Source: Pseudoalteromonas aurantia (GTDB lineage Bacteria; Pseudomonadota; Gammaproteobacteria; Enterobacterales; Alteromonadaceae). From it: 64,000 bases of DNA. The notes below the pieces were generated by a model. It searched no databases. It had not been told where the DNA came from and saw only the letters and a list, made by a program, of their open reading frames with translations. Positions 9,264-18,798 of the stretch are shown piece after piece (position 1 is the stretch's first letter; every line of letters starts with the position of its first letter). Made by a program: the position numbers and the translations under genes. The stretch covers positions 43,302-107,301 of the forward strand of contig NZ_PNBY01000074.1 of NCBI RefSeq assembly GCF_005886875.1. Direction: 5' to 3'.

Positions 9264-10784
9264 TCATCGCCAGTAAGGCTGCACATTCATAGAGGCATTA
9301 CGGCTTTGTTCCATAGCACTGACTAAGAAGTCTGCTTTTTTCTCTAACCATGATTGAATATCTCTCAAAGCATCACTATCCTGACCTTGGCAAAGCTGCA
9401 TTAAATATGACAAAGTATCGAGTTCATAAATGCCATAAACAATATCAATCCACGGCATTCTAAACTCCTGCCGCTCTTCTTTGTCGTATAACTGGCCTAA
9501 ACAATTACCGCTAAGTAAGGTATTTTCAAGCTGATGGCGTAGTCGTAAATAATCGGTTTTAGTCAAAGCTTGATCTTCTGAAAGCTGCGCTTTTAAATTT
9601 CGCCAATCCGAGTCAAAAAAGCCTCTTGCAACATCACACACAGGTTGCTCTGCAGCATTGAGTGCTTTTTGATCCCAGTGCTGACGCCACTCTTTATCAA
9701 CTAACCATCGAGTGAGCGTCAATATTAAGCGGTTGTAACGCGGACAATGAAATAAATCTTCAATGTCAGTTGCTGTCGGTTGCACATCTTTTAAATCACC
9801 AATCACTTGTGCAAGCTCTGGGGCACTGTTTATCTTTTTGTAATAAGCATGACGTTTTGACGTATAGGTTTTTAAATAAATGGCATTTTCGACCCAAACT
9901 AATTCATCCAATAGCCACTTAAATTCACTGCGTAAATGCTCAGTCGTGGTTTTATCTACAATATCAGCAAACAGACGAAACGTATGGCGAATAAGCGTTA
10001 CACCGTCGATAACTCGCTTCAGTGTTTTTAAACTCGGTTTATTGAAGTAGCATTGTTCATGCTTTTGCACAAACTGAATACCGTAGTTGACTGCCGCAAC
10101 TAACGCTTGCTCTTGCGTCGCTCCGGCTTGTAGTGGCACAAAACCAATAAACTTATTCGGTTTTAGTGGTTTATCATCGGCTAAACGATAACCTCTAGCT
10201 GCTTTTGAGTATAGCCCTAAGCGTAGCCCAGATACATTAATTAAATGATCCGCTAATAAAAACAAATCATCCCTAGTGCCTTCTACAAGCTCAATCTCAA
10301 GCTCAGATATGGGTTCTACTTTGCCTTGTGCAACCACTTCACCTTTATCCAATACTACTTCAATTTTACTGCCTTGCTCGGTTTCGATTAACCAAGTGCG
10401 ACGAATAAAGTTCGTACTGAAGATCGGGAATAGATTTTCATTAATGCTACTAACTTGCATAGCATGAGGCCATATTCCTTGTGCAAACGCCATCAAATCA
10501 GGTTTTACTGACTGAAGAGGAAGATTGTATTCTGGTCGTTGATGCAAGCCACCAACCACCTCACCTGCCAATTTTATGGTTTGTTCACAGTCATTGTCAC
10601 AGCAACGCGTTCTAAGCCCAATATCAAGTGCACGTAGTTCTCTGTTTGGGGTGTCGTAATATGCGTTTTTTAAATTCCGAGCGGGCTGGTTACTAACTGT
10701 TTTCGCAAATTGAGTGATGAGTCCTGGAATAAGAGGAACTTCATTGTCTGAAAGTAAAAACTTTAGTTCTATTTCAGTGTCCAT
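9264..10784 (-). CDS. CYTH and CHAD domain protein (YgiF-type inorganic triphosphatase)
   Basis: A 506-residue protein. The N-terminal CYTH domain (1-200) begins with the ExExK signature MDTEIELKF and contains the basic and acidic strands of the triphosphate tunnel (RTRCCDND, ISELEIELVEG, YSKAARGYRL). The C-terminal CHAD domain (about 220-480) has the conserved His/Arg helices (VIDGVTLIRHTFRLF, RLRHQLENTLL) that bind polyphosphate. The E. coli relative YgiF hydrolyses inorganic triphosphate. The gene is divergent from an SH3 protein resembling YgiM; ygiF and ygiM are also neighbours in E. coli. No membrane segments. Confidence 0.9.
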   Translation of the reverse strand: MDTEIELKFLLSDNEVPLIPGLITQFAKTVSNQPARNLKNAYYDTPNRELRALDIGLRTRCCDNDCEQTIKLAGEVVGGLHQRPEYNLPLQSVKPDLMAFAQGIWPHAMQVSSINENLFPIFSTNFIRRTWLIETEQGSKIEVVLDKGEVVAQGKVEPISELEIELVEGTRDDLFLLADHLINVSGLRLGLYSKAARGYRLADDKPLKPNKFIGFVPLQAGATQEQALVAAVNYGIQFVQKHEQCYFNKPSLKTLKRVIDGVTLIRHTFRLFADIVDKTTTEHLRSEFKWLLDELVWVENAIYLKTYTSKRHAYYKKINSAPELAQVIGDLKDVQPTATDIEDLFHCPRYNRLILTLTRWLVDKEWRQHWDQKALNAAEQPVCDVARGFFDSDWRNLKAQLSEDQALTKTDYLRLRHQLENTLLSGNCLGQLYDKEERQEFRMPWIDIVYGIYELDTLSYLMQLCQGQDSDALRDIQSWLEKKADFLVSAMEQSRNASMNVQPYWR

Positions 10785-10948
10785 TATGGCAAGTTGTTAC
10801 CTATCTAATTATCGAACGCCCAAAATATACAATGCACCTGCAGTTTGCAATCTTTTTGCCGTATGTTCCAGGAAGTTTTCGCTATCTCTTGCTATTGCTC
10901 AATGAAATCCATACTATTTGAAAAAATTATTAAAACTTGGGTCGAGGG

Positions 10949-11584
10949 ATGTTGAAACGAATTATATTACCCAGTGTATTTGCGCTCATGTCACACTTTT
11001 CAGCAGCACAAGACACTGAGCAATTACAGCTGGCTACAGCACCAGTAACGGCGGATGAACAGACCACTGATGATTTAGGGTTTATTGTAGATAACCTCTT
11101 CATCTACGCACATTCAGGTCCGGGGAAAAACTACCGTATTTTAGGGTCAATCGATGCGGGCACACAGATCCGTATAATCGCACAGCCGCAAAATGGTTAT
11201 ATTCAAATTATTGATGATAAAGAACGTGAAGTGTGGGTAGAAGACAAGTTTGTTTCCAAACAAGCCGGGTTAAAACAACAGCTCACGGCAGCTAACGAAA
11301 TGCTGATTACCCTACAAAATGAGTTAGACAACACTCTAGGTCAATTACCGCAATTACAACAAAGTAATGACGACTTACAAAACGAAAACACACTGTTGCA
11401 AAATAGCATTGCGGATTTACAATCTCAATTAGCCACACAACGCCAAGAAAGTAATGTTAAAAAGCAAGATGAACAACACAAACTACTTGCCTATGGTGGT
11501 GGGATTGCATTTGCGGGGTTGTTCTTGGGCATTATATTAACCATCTTTTTGTCTCGCCGTAAACGTTACGACGGCTGGGCTTAA
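10949..11584 (+). CDS. TIGR04211-type SH3 domain protein (YgiM-like)
   Basis: A signal peptide (MLKRIILPSVFALMSHFSAA, cut before QDTE) is followed by a bacterial SH3 domain (residues 35-90: LFIYAHSGPGKNYRILGSI...EVWVEDKFVS), a Gln/Leu-rich coiled coil (about 95-175) and a single C-terminal membrane helix ending in RRKR. This is the layout of E. coli YgiM, a periplasm-facing inner-membrane protein of unclear, probably envelope-related, function. ATG 10949 is preferred over an upstream TTG at 10937 because it opens the signal peptide, although the GAGGG before it is unusually close. Divergent from the CYTH-CHAD gene with a 164-bp shared promoter region. Confidence 0.85.
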   Translation: MLKRIILPSVFALMSHFSAAQDTEQLQLATAPVTADEQTTDDLGFIVDNLFIYAHSGPGKNYRILGSIDAGTQIRIIAQPQNGYIQIIDDKEREVWVEDKFVSKQAGLKQQLTAANEMLITLQNELDNTLGQLPQLQQSNDDLQNENTLLQNSIADLQSQLATQRQESNVKKQDEQHKLLAYGGGIAFAGLFLGIILTIFLSRRKRYDGWA

Positions 11585-11600
11585 ATCGCCAGACTAAACA

Positions 11601-11627
11601 ACAAGGGCTGAAATATTCAGCCTTTGT
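11601..11627 (+). terminator. Hairpin terminator after the SH3 gene
   Basis: ACAAGGGCTGA and TCAGCCTTTGT pair over 11 positions with one G-T wobble and a five-base loop. It starts 17 bases after the stop codon. Confidence 0.7.
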
Positions 11628-11660
11628 CATTTATAAAGCTAAAGCGCTCTCAAATGAGCA

Positions 11661-11695
11661 CTTTTATAACAGTACTTTTATAACAGTACTTTTAT
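11661..11695. repeat. 14-bp tandem repeat, 2.5 copies
   Basis: The unit CTTTTATAACAGTA occurs twice exactly in tandem (11661 and 11675) and then partly (CTTTTATGA). It lies between the SH3 gene and the convergent lrp-type gene. It looks like replication slippage; no function is evident. Confidence 0.85.
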
Positions 11696-11746
11696 GAGAA
11701 CGTTTTTCAATGAATGCTTTTTAGAGAGACTTTAAATATCACCGAT

Positions 11747-12226
11747 TTATAAAACGGTTAAACCACTGTCTATTTTTATGTGCTCAATAACCATATAAGT
11801 ATGATTTGTACTCACACCCGGCGTTTCAACAATCTTACCCAGCACTTCTCTATATTGCACCATATCCGCAACCCGAATAGTCACCAAGTAATCAAACCCA
11901 CCAGCAACCATATCGCAGCTAACAACTTGTGGTATTTTCACAATGTGTTCTCTAAATACAGAAAATACCGCTTCTGTAGAGCTTTTTAACGTAATCTCTA
12001 CATGTGCGACCAACGCTTGACCGAGCTTCGCAGAGTTTAAACGGGCGGAATAGCCTTCAATATATCCCTCTGATTCTAGCTTTTTCACTCTATCTAAACA
12101 CGGGCTTGGGCTCAAATTAACCTCTTTTGCCAAGTTAACATTCGAAATTCGACCATTCTTTTGCAACACGTCTAATATTGCTAAATCAATCCGGTCTAAT
12201 ACGCGAGTTCTAGTAGAAGTTGTCAT
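11747..12226 (-). CDS. Lrp/AsnC family regulator, probably of putA
   Basis: A 159-residue Lrp-type protein: N-terminal winged helix-turn-helix (LDRIDLAILDVLQKNGRISNVNLAKEVNLSPSPCLDRVKKLE) and C-terminal RAM/AsnC ligand-binding domain (ALVAHVEITLKSS...VVSCDMVAGGFDYLVTIRVADM). It is divergent from a putA that lacks its own DNA-binding domain. In such genomes a dedicated Lrp-type activator (PutR/BkdR-like) responds to proline or another amino acid, so regulation of putA is a well-supported inference. A good Lrp-type site lies 66 bp upstream of its start. Confidence 0.9.
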   Translation of the reverse strand: MTTSTRTRVLDRIDLAILDVLQKNGRISNVNLAKEVNLSPSPCLDRVKKLESEGYIEGYSARLNSAKLGQALVAHVEITLKSSTEAVFSVFREHIVKIPQVVSCDMVAGGFDYLVTIRVADMVQYREVLGKIVETPGVSTNHTYMVIEHIKIDSGLTVL

Positions 12227-12539
12227 GCAGCATTTAATTCTGTTTATGAGAGAGTTATCCCGCTAATTTACCGTATTTTCCCAAAATAAAACAGCATATA
12301 CTGCTTATTCTCCGATAGAATGCCTGAAAAATTTGATACTAAACACAATGCATATTGACTAAAACTTACACACCGTCTAAGGGTGTGATAATGTTGAGCC
12401 AACACCTGCATTAATTAACTATGTTGTAATTAATTAGGCGCTGATCGCGCCACGATTTTGTCTGACCCAACTTACCCTATGTCTGACCAAATACGTGTTA
12501 ATTACTTGTGTTTTTGACTCCTTTTCCTGAGGGTTCCTT
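12227..12539. promoter_or_regulatory. lrp-putA divergent control region
   Basis: A 313-bp AT-rich spacer. At 12292-12306, CAGCATATACTGCTT matches the Lrp consensus (YAGHAWATTWTDCTR) at 12 of 15 positions. At 12369-12387, CACACC and GGTGTG form an inverted repeat. At 12410-12434 a long AT dyad (ATTAATTA...TAATTAAT) could be a second binding half. The putA ribosome site is GAGGG about 8 bases before ATG 12540. The operator role is inference from sequence similarity and position. Confidence 0.55.
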
Positions 12540-15500
12540 ATGCTTTATAACGGCGATTTAATAACTACCTGTCCTATTCGACAAAAAATCCGTGACTTCT
12601 ACCGTATTGATGAAGAGCAAGTGATCGATCATATTTTGCCGCTTGCTGAAGTAGGCGTTACGGCTCGAAGCCGTGCATGGGAACGCGCACGCCAAATAGT
12701 CGTAAATATTCGTAAAGACCAAGATGGTCAAAATGGCGTGGATGCACTTTTAAATGAATTCTCTCTTTCTTCAGAAGAAGGGGTGGTATTAATGTGTCTG
12801 GCTGAAGCATTGCTTCGTGTACCAGACAAAGAAACTCAAGATAACCTTATTCGTGACAAATTAGCGAATGGTGACTGGAGCTCTCATTTAGGAAGTAGTG
12901 ACTCTTTATTTGTTAATGCATCAAGCTGGGGCCTACTGGTTACCGGTAAAATAGTTAACTACACAGATAAAAATAAAGATCAGCAATTCGGTGTACTTAA
13001 AAAGACCATTGGCCGCTTGGGTGAGCCGGTGATCCGCAAGTCTGTGAACTTTGCCATGAAAATCATGGGTAAGCAGTTCGTCATGGGCCAAAATATCGAC
13101 GAAGCAATTGAACGTGCTGCTGAAAAAGAGCAAAAGGGCTATGTATATTCTTACGATATGCTCGGCGAAGGCGCGCGCACCATGGCAGATGCCCAGCGCT
13201 ACTTTAATAGCTATATGAATGCGATCCATTCAATAGGTAAAGCAGCGAATGGCCGTGGCCCAATCAAAAGCCCAGGCATTTCAGTTAAGCTATCGGCTAT
13301 TCACCCTCGCTATGAATTCAGTCACCGTGACCGTGTACTTACCGAAATTGTACCTAAGCTAAAAGAGCTTGCGCTAGCTGCTAAAAAATATGACATTGGG
13401 TTTACTGTCGATGCTGAAGAAGCAGACCGTTTAGACATCTCATTAGATGTAATTGAAGCAGTTTTCTCTGATGATGAACTGGGTGATTGGCAAGGGTTTG
13501 GTCTAGCTGTACAAGCCTACCAGAAACGTGCGATTTTTGTGGTTGAATGGTTGACTGATTTAGCCCGCCGTGTTGGTCGTAAATTAATGGTGCGTTTGGT
13601 AAAAGGCGCATACTGGGATACAGAAATTAAAACCACGCAACAAGATGGTTTAGATCACTTCCCTGTATTTACACGTAAAGCAACAACAGATGTATCATAC
13701 AAAGCCTGTGCGATTAAATTACTTGAAGCACGAGATGTATTATTCCCTCAGTTCGCAACACATAACGCTTACACTGCGGCGACAATTCTTGAAGTAGCAA
13801 AAGGCGATAACAAAGGCTTTGAGTTCCAACGCTTACACGGTATGGGCGAATCTTTATTCGATCAAATCGTTGAAAAAGACAATGTACAATGTCGTGTATA
13901 TGCACCAGTTGGTCAACATGAAGATTTATTGGCTTACTTAGTTCGACGCTTGCTTGAAAATGGGGCTAACTCGTCATTCGTAAATGCCATTGTTGATGTT
14001 ACTAAGCCAGTCGAGTCTTTATTGCCTGATCCAGTTGAAACCCTACAAAGCTTACGCAATAAATTTAATACTCAAATTACGTTGCCTATTGAGCTTTATG
14101 GTGCTGAGCGTGATAACTCAAGAGGCATGGATTTAACAGACATCAATGTTATTTCGCCATTAAAAGACAACTTAGACAAATGGTTTAAAGATAACCGTAT
14201 CACTGAAGCGGATGTTAAAGAAGGCTTTTTAGCGGTTCGCAACCCAGCAAATCATACTGAGGTTGTCGGTCAAGTGCCACTGCACCAGAGTGATGAAATG
14301 CAAGCTATGCTGGCTAACGCTGACACTGCATTTGCAAGTTGGTCTGAGACGCCAGTATCTGAGCGCGCAGAACTATTACGCCGCATTGCCGACATACTAG
14401 AGCGCCATCATGATGAGCTCGTGGCAATTTGTATCAAAGAAGCTGGTAAAATTACCCAAGACAGCGTTGATGAAGTTCGTGAAGCCGTCGATTTCTGTCG
14501 TTACTATGCTGCGCGTGCTGAAGAGCTCTCTGAAGATGAGCGCTTTGAAGCCCGTGGGGTTATTTTATGTATTAGCCCTTGGAACTTCCCTCTAGCCATA
14601 TTCCTAGGCCAAGTTGCTGCTGCGATTGTGACGGGGAATACTGTAATTGCGAAGCCTGCTGAGCAAACCAGTATGATCGCGCTACGTTGTATTGAGCTAA
14701 TGCAAATTGTTGGGTTACCTGAACATGTTGTACAAGCGGTTATCGCACGCGGTAGCGAGGTAGGTAAGCACATAGTCCCTGATGAGCGTATTCAAGCCGT
14801 GATGTTCACTGGTTCTACCGAAACAGGTACGTTAATTTCACAAATTCTTGCTGAACGAAATGACATTCAAGTTCCTCTGATAGCCGAAACCGGTGGTCAA
14901 AACTGTATGATCGTTGACTCAACGGCTTTACCAGAGCAAGTGGTTGATGATGTAATTTCATCTGGTTTCCAAAGTGCGGGACAACGGTGTTCGGCGCTGC
15001 GAGTTTTATTCTTACAAGAAGACGTGGCTGATGGCATTATTAAAATGCTAAAGGGCGCGCTGCAAGAATTACATATCGGCGACCCAGCTCAGCTTGATAC
15101 TGATGTTGGCCCAGTCATTGACGAAAAAGCACTGAACACGCTGACTGCACATGTTGAGTACTTAAAAGCCAATGGCAAGCTCTTATTTGAATCGCCAATT
15201 CCTGATAATTCAGAAAATGGTGCATTCTTCTTTGCCCCGCGTTTATACGAAATTGCAGATCTATCAATATTAAAACGTGAAGTATTCGGTCCTGTTGTAC
15301 ACGTTATTCGCTATAAAGCCAACGAGCTAGACAATGTTATTGATCAAATCAATAACACCGGTTATGGCTTAACAATGGGTGTTCATTCACGTATTGAAGA
15401 GCGTTGTCGCTATTTAGCTAAAATGTCTAGAGCGGGTAATGTATACGTAAACCGCAATATGATTGGGGCGATTGTTGGCGTGCAACCTTTTGGTGGACGC

Positions 15501-16343
15501 GGCTTGTCAGGAACAGGCCCGAAAGCGGGTGGACCAAACTACTTATATCGTTTGGTTAAAGAGAAAGCCTCTCCAGACAACGTGCAAATGACCAACTTAA
15601 CCGCAGATGAGTTAGAAACGCATAACTTCCCTGGTGCAACAGAGCAAGTTGATCGCTTAATGCGTAACTCAATGCGCGATGAGAAAATTTGGCGTGCAAC
15701 CCCTTTAAATGATCGGGTGTCAGCTGTTCGCCAATTACTGGCTAAAATAGCAACGGTTGAGATCATTGACGACTTAGCCGACGATTTAGCCAAAACATTG
15801 GCTGATGCACGTACCCAACTTAACCGTTTAGAAAAACGCATGCGTAATCATACCACTTTACCGGGTCCGACAGGTGAGTCGAATACCTTGCACCTTGAAG
15901 CGCGCGGCTGTGTGGTGTGTTATGCCGATAAGAGTACTTCATTTAACTTCTGGGCTATTTCTATCATTACAGCGCTTGCGGCGGGTAATACCGTGATAAC
16001 CGTGGCATCAGAGCTGTTTTATGAAGAAGCACAAGCATTTAGAAATAAGTTTATTTCTACTGGCATTGCAGAAGGTGTGTTCCAAGTTGCTAAACCAAAC
16101 CAGTTATACGCGGTACTCACCCATCCGCATTTAGCAGGTGCAGTTGTTGCTGCACGTTCATCACGTTTAGGTTACTTCAGTCAGCACTTAGCTGCTCGTA
16201 GCGGTGCAATTTTGCCCGTTATCAGTGCAGAATACTATGACACGCTGATCAGCCGCCTCGTGACGGAGAAAACCATCAGTATTGATACAACGGCATCAGG
16301 TGGTAATACCTCACTGATGACCCTAGTTGAAGACGACGAATAA
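12540..16343 (+). CDS. putA: Bifunctional proline dehydrogenase / P5C dehydrogenase (PutA without RHH domain)
   Basis: A 1267-residue enzyme that oxidises proline to P5C with FAD and then to glutamate with NAD. The proline dehydrogenase barrel spans about 130-470 (VSVKLSAIHPRYEF-like FAD site region, LMVRLVKGAYWDTEIK, ATHNAYT). The aldehyde dehydrogenase spans about 560-1020 with ISPWNFPLAIFLGQ, general base Glu783 (ETGGQN) and nucleophile Cys817 (SAGQRCSALR). A C-terminal ALDH-fold domain (about 1040-1267) completes the substrate-channelling form. The N-terminal ribbon-helix-helix found in E. coli PutA is missing, so autogenous repression is not expected; the divergent Lrp-type gene fits that. 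Confidence 0.97.
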   Translation: MLYNGDLITTCPIRQKIRDFYRIDEEQVIDHILPLAEVGVTARSRAWERARQIVVNIRKDQDGQNGVDALLNEFSLSSEEGVVLMCLAEALLRVPDKETQDNLIRDKLANGDWSSHLGSSDSLFVNASSWGLLVTGKIVNYTDKNKDQQFGVLKKTIGRLGEPVIRKSVNFAMKIMGKQFVMGQNIDEAIERAAEKEQKGYVYSYDMLGEGARTMADAQRYFNSYMNAIHSIGKAANGRGPIKSPGISVKLSAIHPRYEFSHRDRVLTEIVPKLKELALAAKKYDIGFTVDAEEADRLDISLDVIEAVFSDDELGDWQGFGLAVQAYQKRAIFVVEWLTDLARRVGRKLMVRLVKGAYWDTEIKTTQQDGLDHFPVFTRKATTDVSYKACAIKLLEARDVLFPQFATHNAYTAATILEVAKGDNKGFEFQRLHGMGESLFDQIVEKDNVQCRVYAPVGQHEDLLAYLVRRLLENGANSSFVNAIVDVTKPVESLLPDPVETLQSLRNKFNTQITLPIELYGAERDNSRGMDLTDINVISPLKDNLDKWFKDNRITEADVKEGFLAVRNPANHTEVVGQVPLHQSDEMQAMLANADTAFASWSETPVSERAELLRRIADILERHHDELVAICIKEAGKITQDSVDEVREAVDFCRYYAARAEELSEDERFEARGVILCISPWNFPLAIFLGQVAAAIVTGNTVIAKPAEQTSMIALRCIELMQIVGLPEHVVQAVIARGSEVGKHIVPDERIQAVMFTGSTETGTLISQILAERNDIQVPLIAETGGQNCMIVDSTALPEQVVDDVISSGFQSAGQRCSALRVLFLQEDVADGIIKMLKGALQELHIGDPAQLDTDVGPVIDEKALNTLTAHVEYLKANGKLLFESPIPDNSENGAFFFAPRLYEIADLSILKREVFGPVVHVIRYKANELDNVIDQINNTGYGLTMGVHSRIEERCRYLAKMSRAGNVYVNRNMIGAIVGVQPFGGRGLSGTGPKAGGPNYLYRLVKEKASPDNVQMTNLTADELETHNFPGATEQVDRLMRNSMRDEKIWRATPLNDRVSAVRQLLAKIATVEIIDDLADDLAKTLADARTQLNRLEKRMRNHTTLPGPTGESNTLHLEARGCVVCYADKSTSFNFWAISIITALAAGNTVITVASELFYEEAQAFRNKFISTGIAEGVFQVAKPNQLYAVLTHPHLAGAVVAARSSRLGYFSQHLAARSGAILPVISAEYYDTLISRLVTEKTISIDTTASGGNTSLMTLVEDDE

Positions 16344-16358
16344 ACCATTACAAACATC

Positions 16359-16390
16359 ATGGACATAAGTTACTTTTAGCTTATGTCCAT
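16359..16390 (+). terminator. Hairpin after putA
   Basis: ATGGACATAAG and CTTATGTCCAT form a perfect 11-bp stem with a 10-base loop, 15 bases after the putA stop. A T-run is lacking, so it may be a 3' stabilising hairpin rather than an efficient intrinsic terminator. Confidence 0.6.
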
Positions 16391-16504
16391 TCCCACCTCA
16401 CACTTCTTTTTGTTTACAATCAATAAAAAGCCACCCTTTATCACTACCTTTTTTGCTGTTCTTTGCTAGGCTTATAATTCTCACTCTCGTTTTTAGGGCT
16501 CAAG

Positions 16505-17704
16505 ATGAAAATAATAAATATCAAGGACTTGAACCCAGGTATGTTTGTGGTTGGTGTTATTAAGCAAACTGGGCATATCAAAATTAAAAACCAAGGCTGG
16601 GTGAAAACACAAAAAAGCATCGACAGCTTAAAGGCTACTGGCGTACTTGAAGTAGAAATAGATCCGAGTAAAACCCTTCATGAAGAAGCTCATAGCGATG
16701 TTCCCCCTTGTGACATGCCAGAAGCAGTCGATAGCGTAGTAAATCCATGGCATAAATCGACCAGTATGGACTCTGAGTTAACCCAAGCGGCTAAGCTATA
16801 TGACGAAGCCAAAAATTTACAAAAAAAAGCCTTTAAAGATCTCCAATCAGGCAGCACTATTGATATCTCAGCGTTCAAAGAAACCGCTCATGGGCTTATT
16901 GATTCGGTATTTCGTAATCAAGATGCTCTGGCCTGTATTGCCCGCATAAGAGAAAAAGATACCTATCTATTAGAGCACTCCATTAATGTGTCGATTTTAA
17001 TTAGTATTTTTGCCAAACATATGGGGTTAGAACGCTCGGTCATAGAGCAAATGACAACTGGGGCATTGTTGCATGATATCGGTAAAGTACATATTCCTGA
17101 TACCATTTTACAAAAACCGGCCCAATTGAGTATCGAAGAATTTGAAGTCATGAAGCAACATGCGAAATACAGTTATGATATCGTGATGAACGCACAACTA
17201 GGTAAGATCGCAACGGAGATTGCAGGCTATCATCACGAGCGCTTAGACGGTTCGGGCTACCCATTTGGCTATGAAGCCAAAGACCTATCTCAATATGTGA
17301 GAATGGCCGCGATTGTAGATGTATATGACGCATTAACGGCTGAACGTGTATACAAGGTAGGCATGACCCCTGTCAAAGCATTTCGCCTCCTAAGAGAGGA
17401 AACACCGCACCACTTCGATACAGAGCTGCTTAATGTGTTTATTAATGCTATTGGCGTGTACCCTGTTGGTACACTGGTTAAACTGACCAGTCAACGAGTC
17501 GGCATTGTCAGCGGGAGTAATCCAGACACCCCACTGCAACCCATTGTGAAAGTATTTTACCACGCCAAACATATGCGCTACATTGAAGTAAAAGATATTG
17601 ATCTTGCTAATAAGCGGGTTAATGATGGTTTAGAAGCAGCAATTAAACCGGAAGAATTTAGTTTGGACCTCTTAAAATTTTTCCGTCATTCCATGCTGCC
17701 GTGA
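16505..17704 (+). CDS. HD-GYP domain c-di-GMP phosphodiesterase with DUF3391
   Basis: A 399-residue cytoplasmic protein. The N-terminus (1-130) is the DUF3391 domain typical of Vibrio/Alteromonadales HD-GYP proteins (MKIINIKDLNPGMFVVGV). The HD-GYP domain (about 150-320) carries LEHSINVSILIS, HDIGKVHIPD, HHERLDGSGYP and the following DVYDALTAERVYK, so the metal-binding and GYP residues are intact and cleavage of cyclic di-GMP is expected. It stands alone between putA and the convergent exeAB pair. No membrane or sensor domain, so its input is unknown. Confidence 0.93.
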   Translation: MKIINIKDLNPGMFVVGVIKQTGHIKIKNQGWVKTQKSIDSLKATGVLEVEIDPSKTLHEEAHSDVPPCDMPEAVDSVVNPWHKSTSMDSELTQAAKLYDEAKNLQKKAFKDLQSGSTIDISAFKETAHGLIDSVFRNQDALACIARIREKDTYLLEHSINVSILISIFAKHMGLERSVIEQMTTGALLHDIGKVHIPDTILQKPAQLSIEEFEVMKQHAKYSYDIVMNAQLGKIATEIAGYHHERLDGSGYPFGYEAKDLSQYVRMAAIVDVYDALTAERVYKVGMTPVKAFRLLREETPHHFDTELLNVFINAIGVYPVGTLVKLTSQRVGIVSGSNPDTPLQPIVKVFYHAKHMRYIEVKDIDLANKRVNDGLEAAIKPEEFSLDLLKFFRHSMLP

Positions 17705-17728
17705 AGAGCGTAAGACCAACCCACTATT

Positions 17729-18790
17729 TCACAGTGGCCAATCTTGCATCGCTTTTAATGTGAATTCATAACCATCAAAGTTAAACAACGCTTGCTCCGG
17801 CGTTATCTCCAACAACTGCAGCGCACCGATACTATCGCCTTCATACAATTCTCTATTGTTAAGCTTTATCCAACGTTTGTCAGCCTCAGTTGCATAAATA
17901 TGTGCTTGGTAACGCAATCTCGGAATACTATTTTGCAAACCTGCTGGTAACAACTCTACTGGTGCCGCTTTTGCTGAGTCTTTACTTGTCGCTATCACCT
18001 CACCACTATTGTTACCTTCAGTATCAGAAACGGCCTGTGCAAACGCTTCTTTAAGTTCATCCGATACATTATCGAGCTCAGGATCAGAGTAAGGCTTTAT
18101 AGCGCTATTCGCAGTGTTTCCTGCTGCTTGATACTGGTTACTGCCATTTATGGTTGCTCTGCTTGGCTGAACTAAATCTTGCTGAACTAGTTGTGGTTGA
18201 ACTAAGTTCGGTTGCAATATCACACCCGATCTTACCACGTTGGGCTGTAAAGCACTTGGATGTAACAAACGAGGTTGTGTAAGCTGCTGACTTGGCACTG
18301 CCATAGGGCTACCCAAATGCTGGCTATTGACCGGTACTAAACGCTGCTCATACACCGCTTGCCCAGAAACATTGACACCAATTTGTACTGATACCCACTG
18401 ATACTGCATAGGTTGCTGTCCTTGTGTCATGGGCTGATTAACGACACTCGCGGTGTTATTAACCGCACCTTGAACTAGATTAGGCGCAGACATAGGGTTA
18501 CTGGCTGACTCCGTTGGCGCTATTTTTTTAGGCACGGTTGATTGTGCTGAGAGAACACCCTGTTCAGTCACAACTGTAGGCTGTTCACTATTATGCAGTG
18601 TTGATGTTTGCACAAATTTGCCTGCCGCAAACCCCGCAGCCATTGCACCACCAAAAAGCACAATACCACCAAGCCCAAAAGATAAACGGCGATAAAAGTT
18701 CAACTGCTTTTGATGTTGATAAGCTAAATGAGACGGTTCAGAACTCTCTGTTTTTTCTGATTGTTTTAAAGCATTAAATAAGTATGACAT
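17729..18790 (-). CDS. gspB: GspB/ExeB-type protein
   Basis: A 353-residue bitopic protein. After a short cytoplasmic head (MSYLFNALKQSEKTES) there is one membrane helix (about 48-67), a long low-complexity Gln/Pro/Val-rich periplasmic linker with repeated NLVQPQLVQ-like runs, and a C-terminal GspB domain (IPRLRYQAHIYATEADKRWIKLN...YEFTLKAM). In Aeromonas ExeB works with the ATPase ExeA to move and assemble the type II secretion secretin through peptidoglycan. ATG 18790 is chosen over the longer frame start because it opens the conserved SYLFNALKQSE motif and lies eight bases after the exeA stop. Confidence 0.88.
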   Translation of the reverse strand: MSYLFNALKQSEKTESSEPSHLAYQHQKQLNFYRRLSFGLGGIVLFGGAMAAGFAAGKFVQTSTLHNSEQPTVVTEQGVLSAQSTVPKKIAPTESASNPMSAPNLVQGAVNNTASVVNQPMTQGQQPMQYQWVSVQIGVNVSGQAVYEQRLVPVNSQHLGSPMAVPSQQLTQPRLLHPSALQPNVVRSGVILQPNLVQPQLVQQDLVQPSRATINGSNQYQAAGNTANSAIKPYSDPELDNVSDELKEAFAQAVSDTEGNNSGEVIATSKDSAKAAPVELLPAGLQNSIPRLRYQAHIYATEADKRWIKLNNRELYEGDSIGALQLLEITPEQALFNFDGYEFTLKAMQDWPL

Positions 18791-18798
18791 TTTTATCA

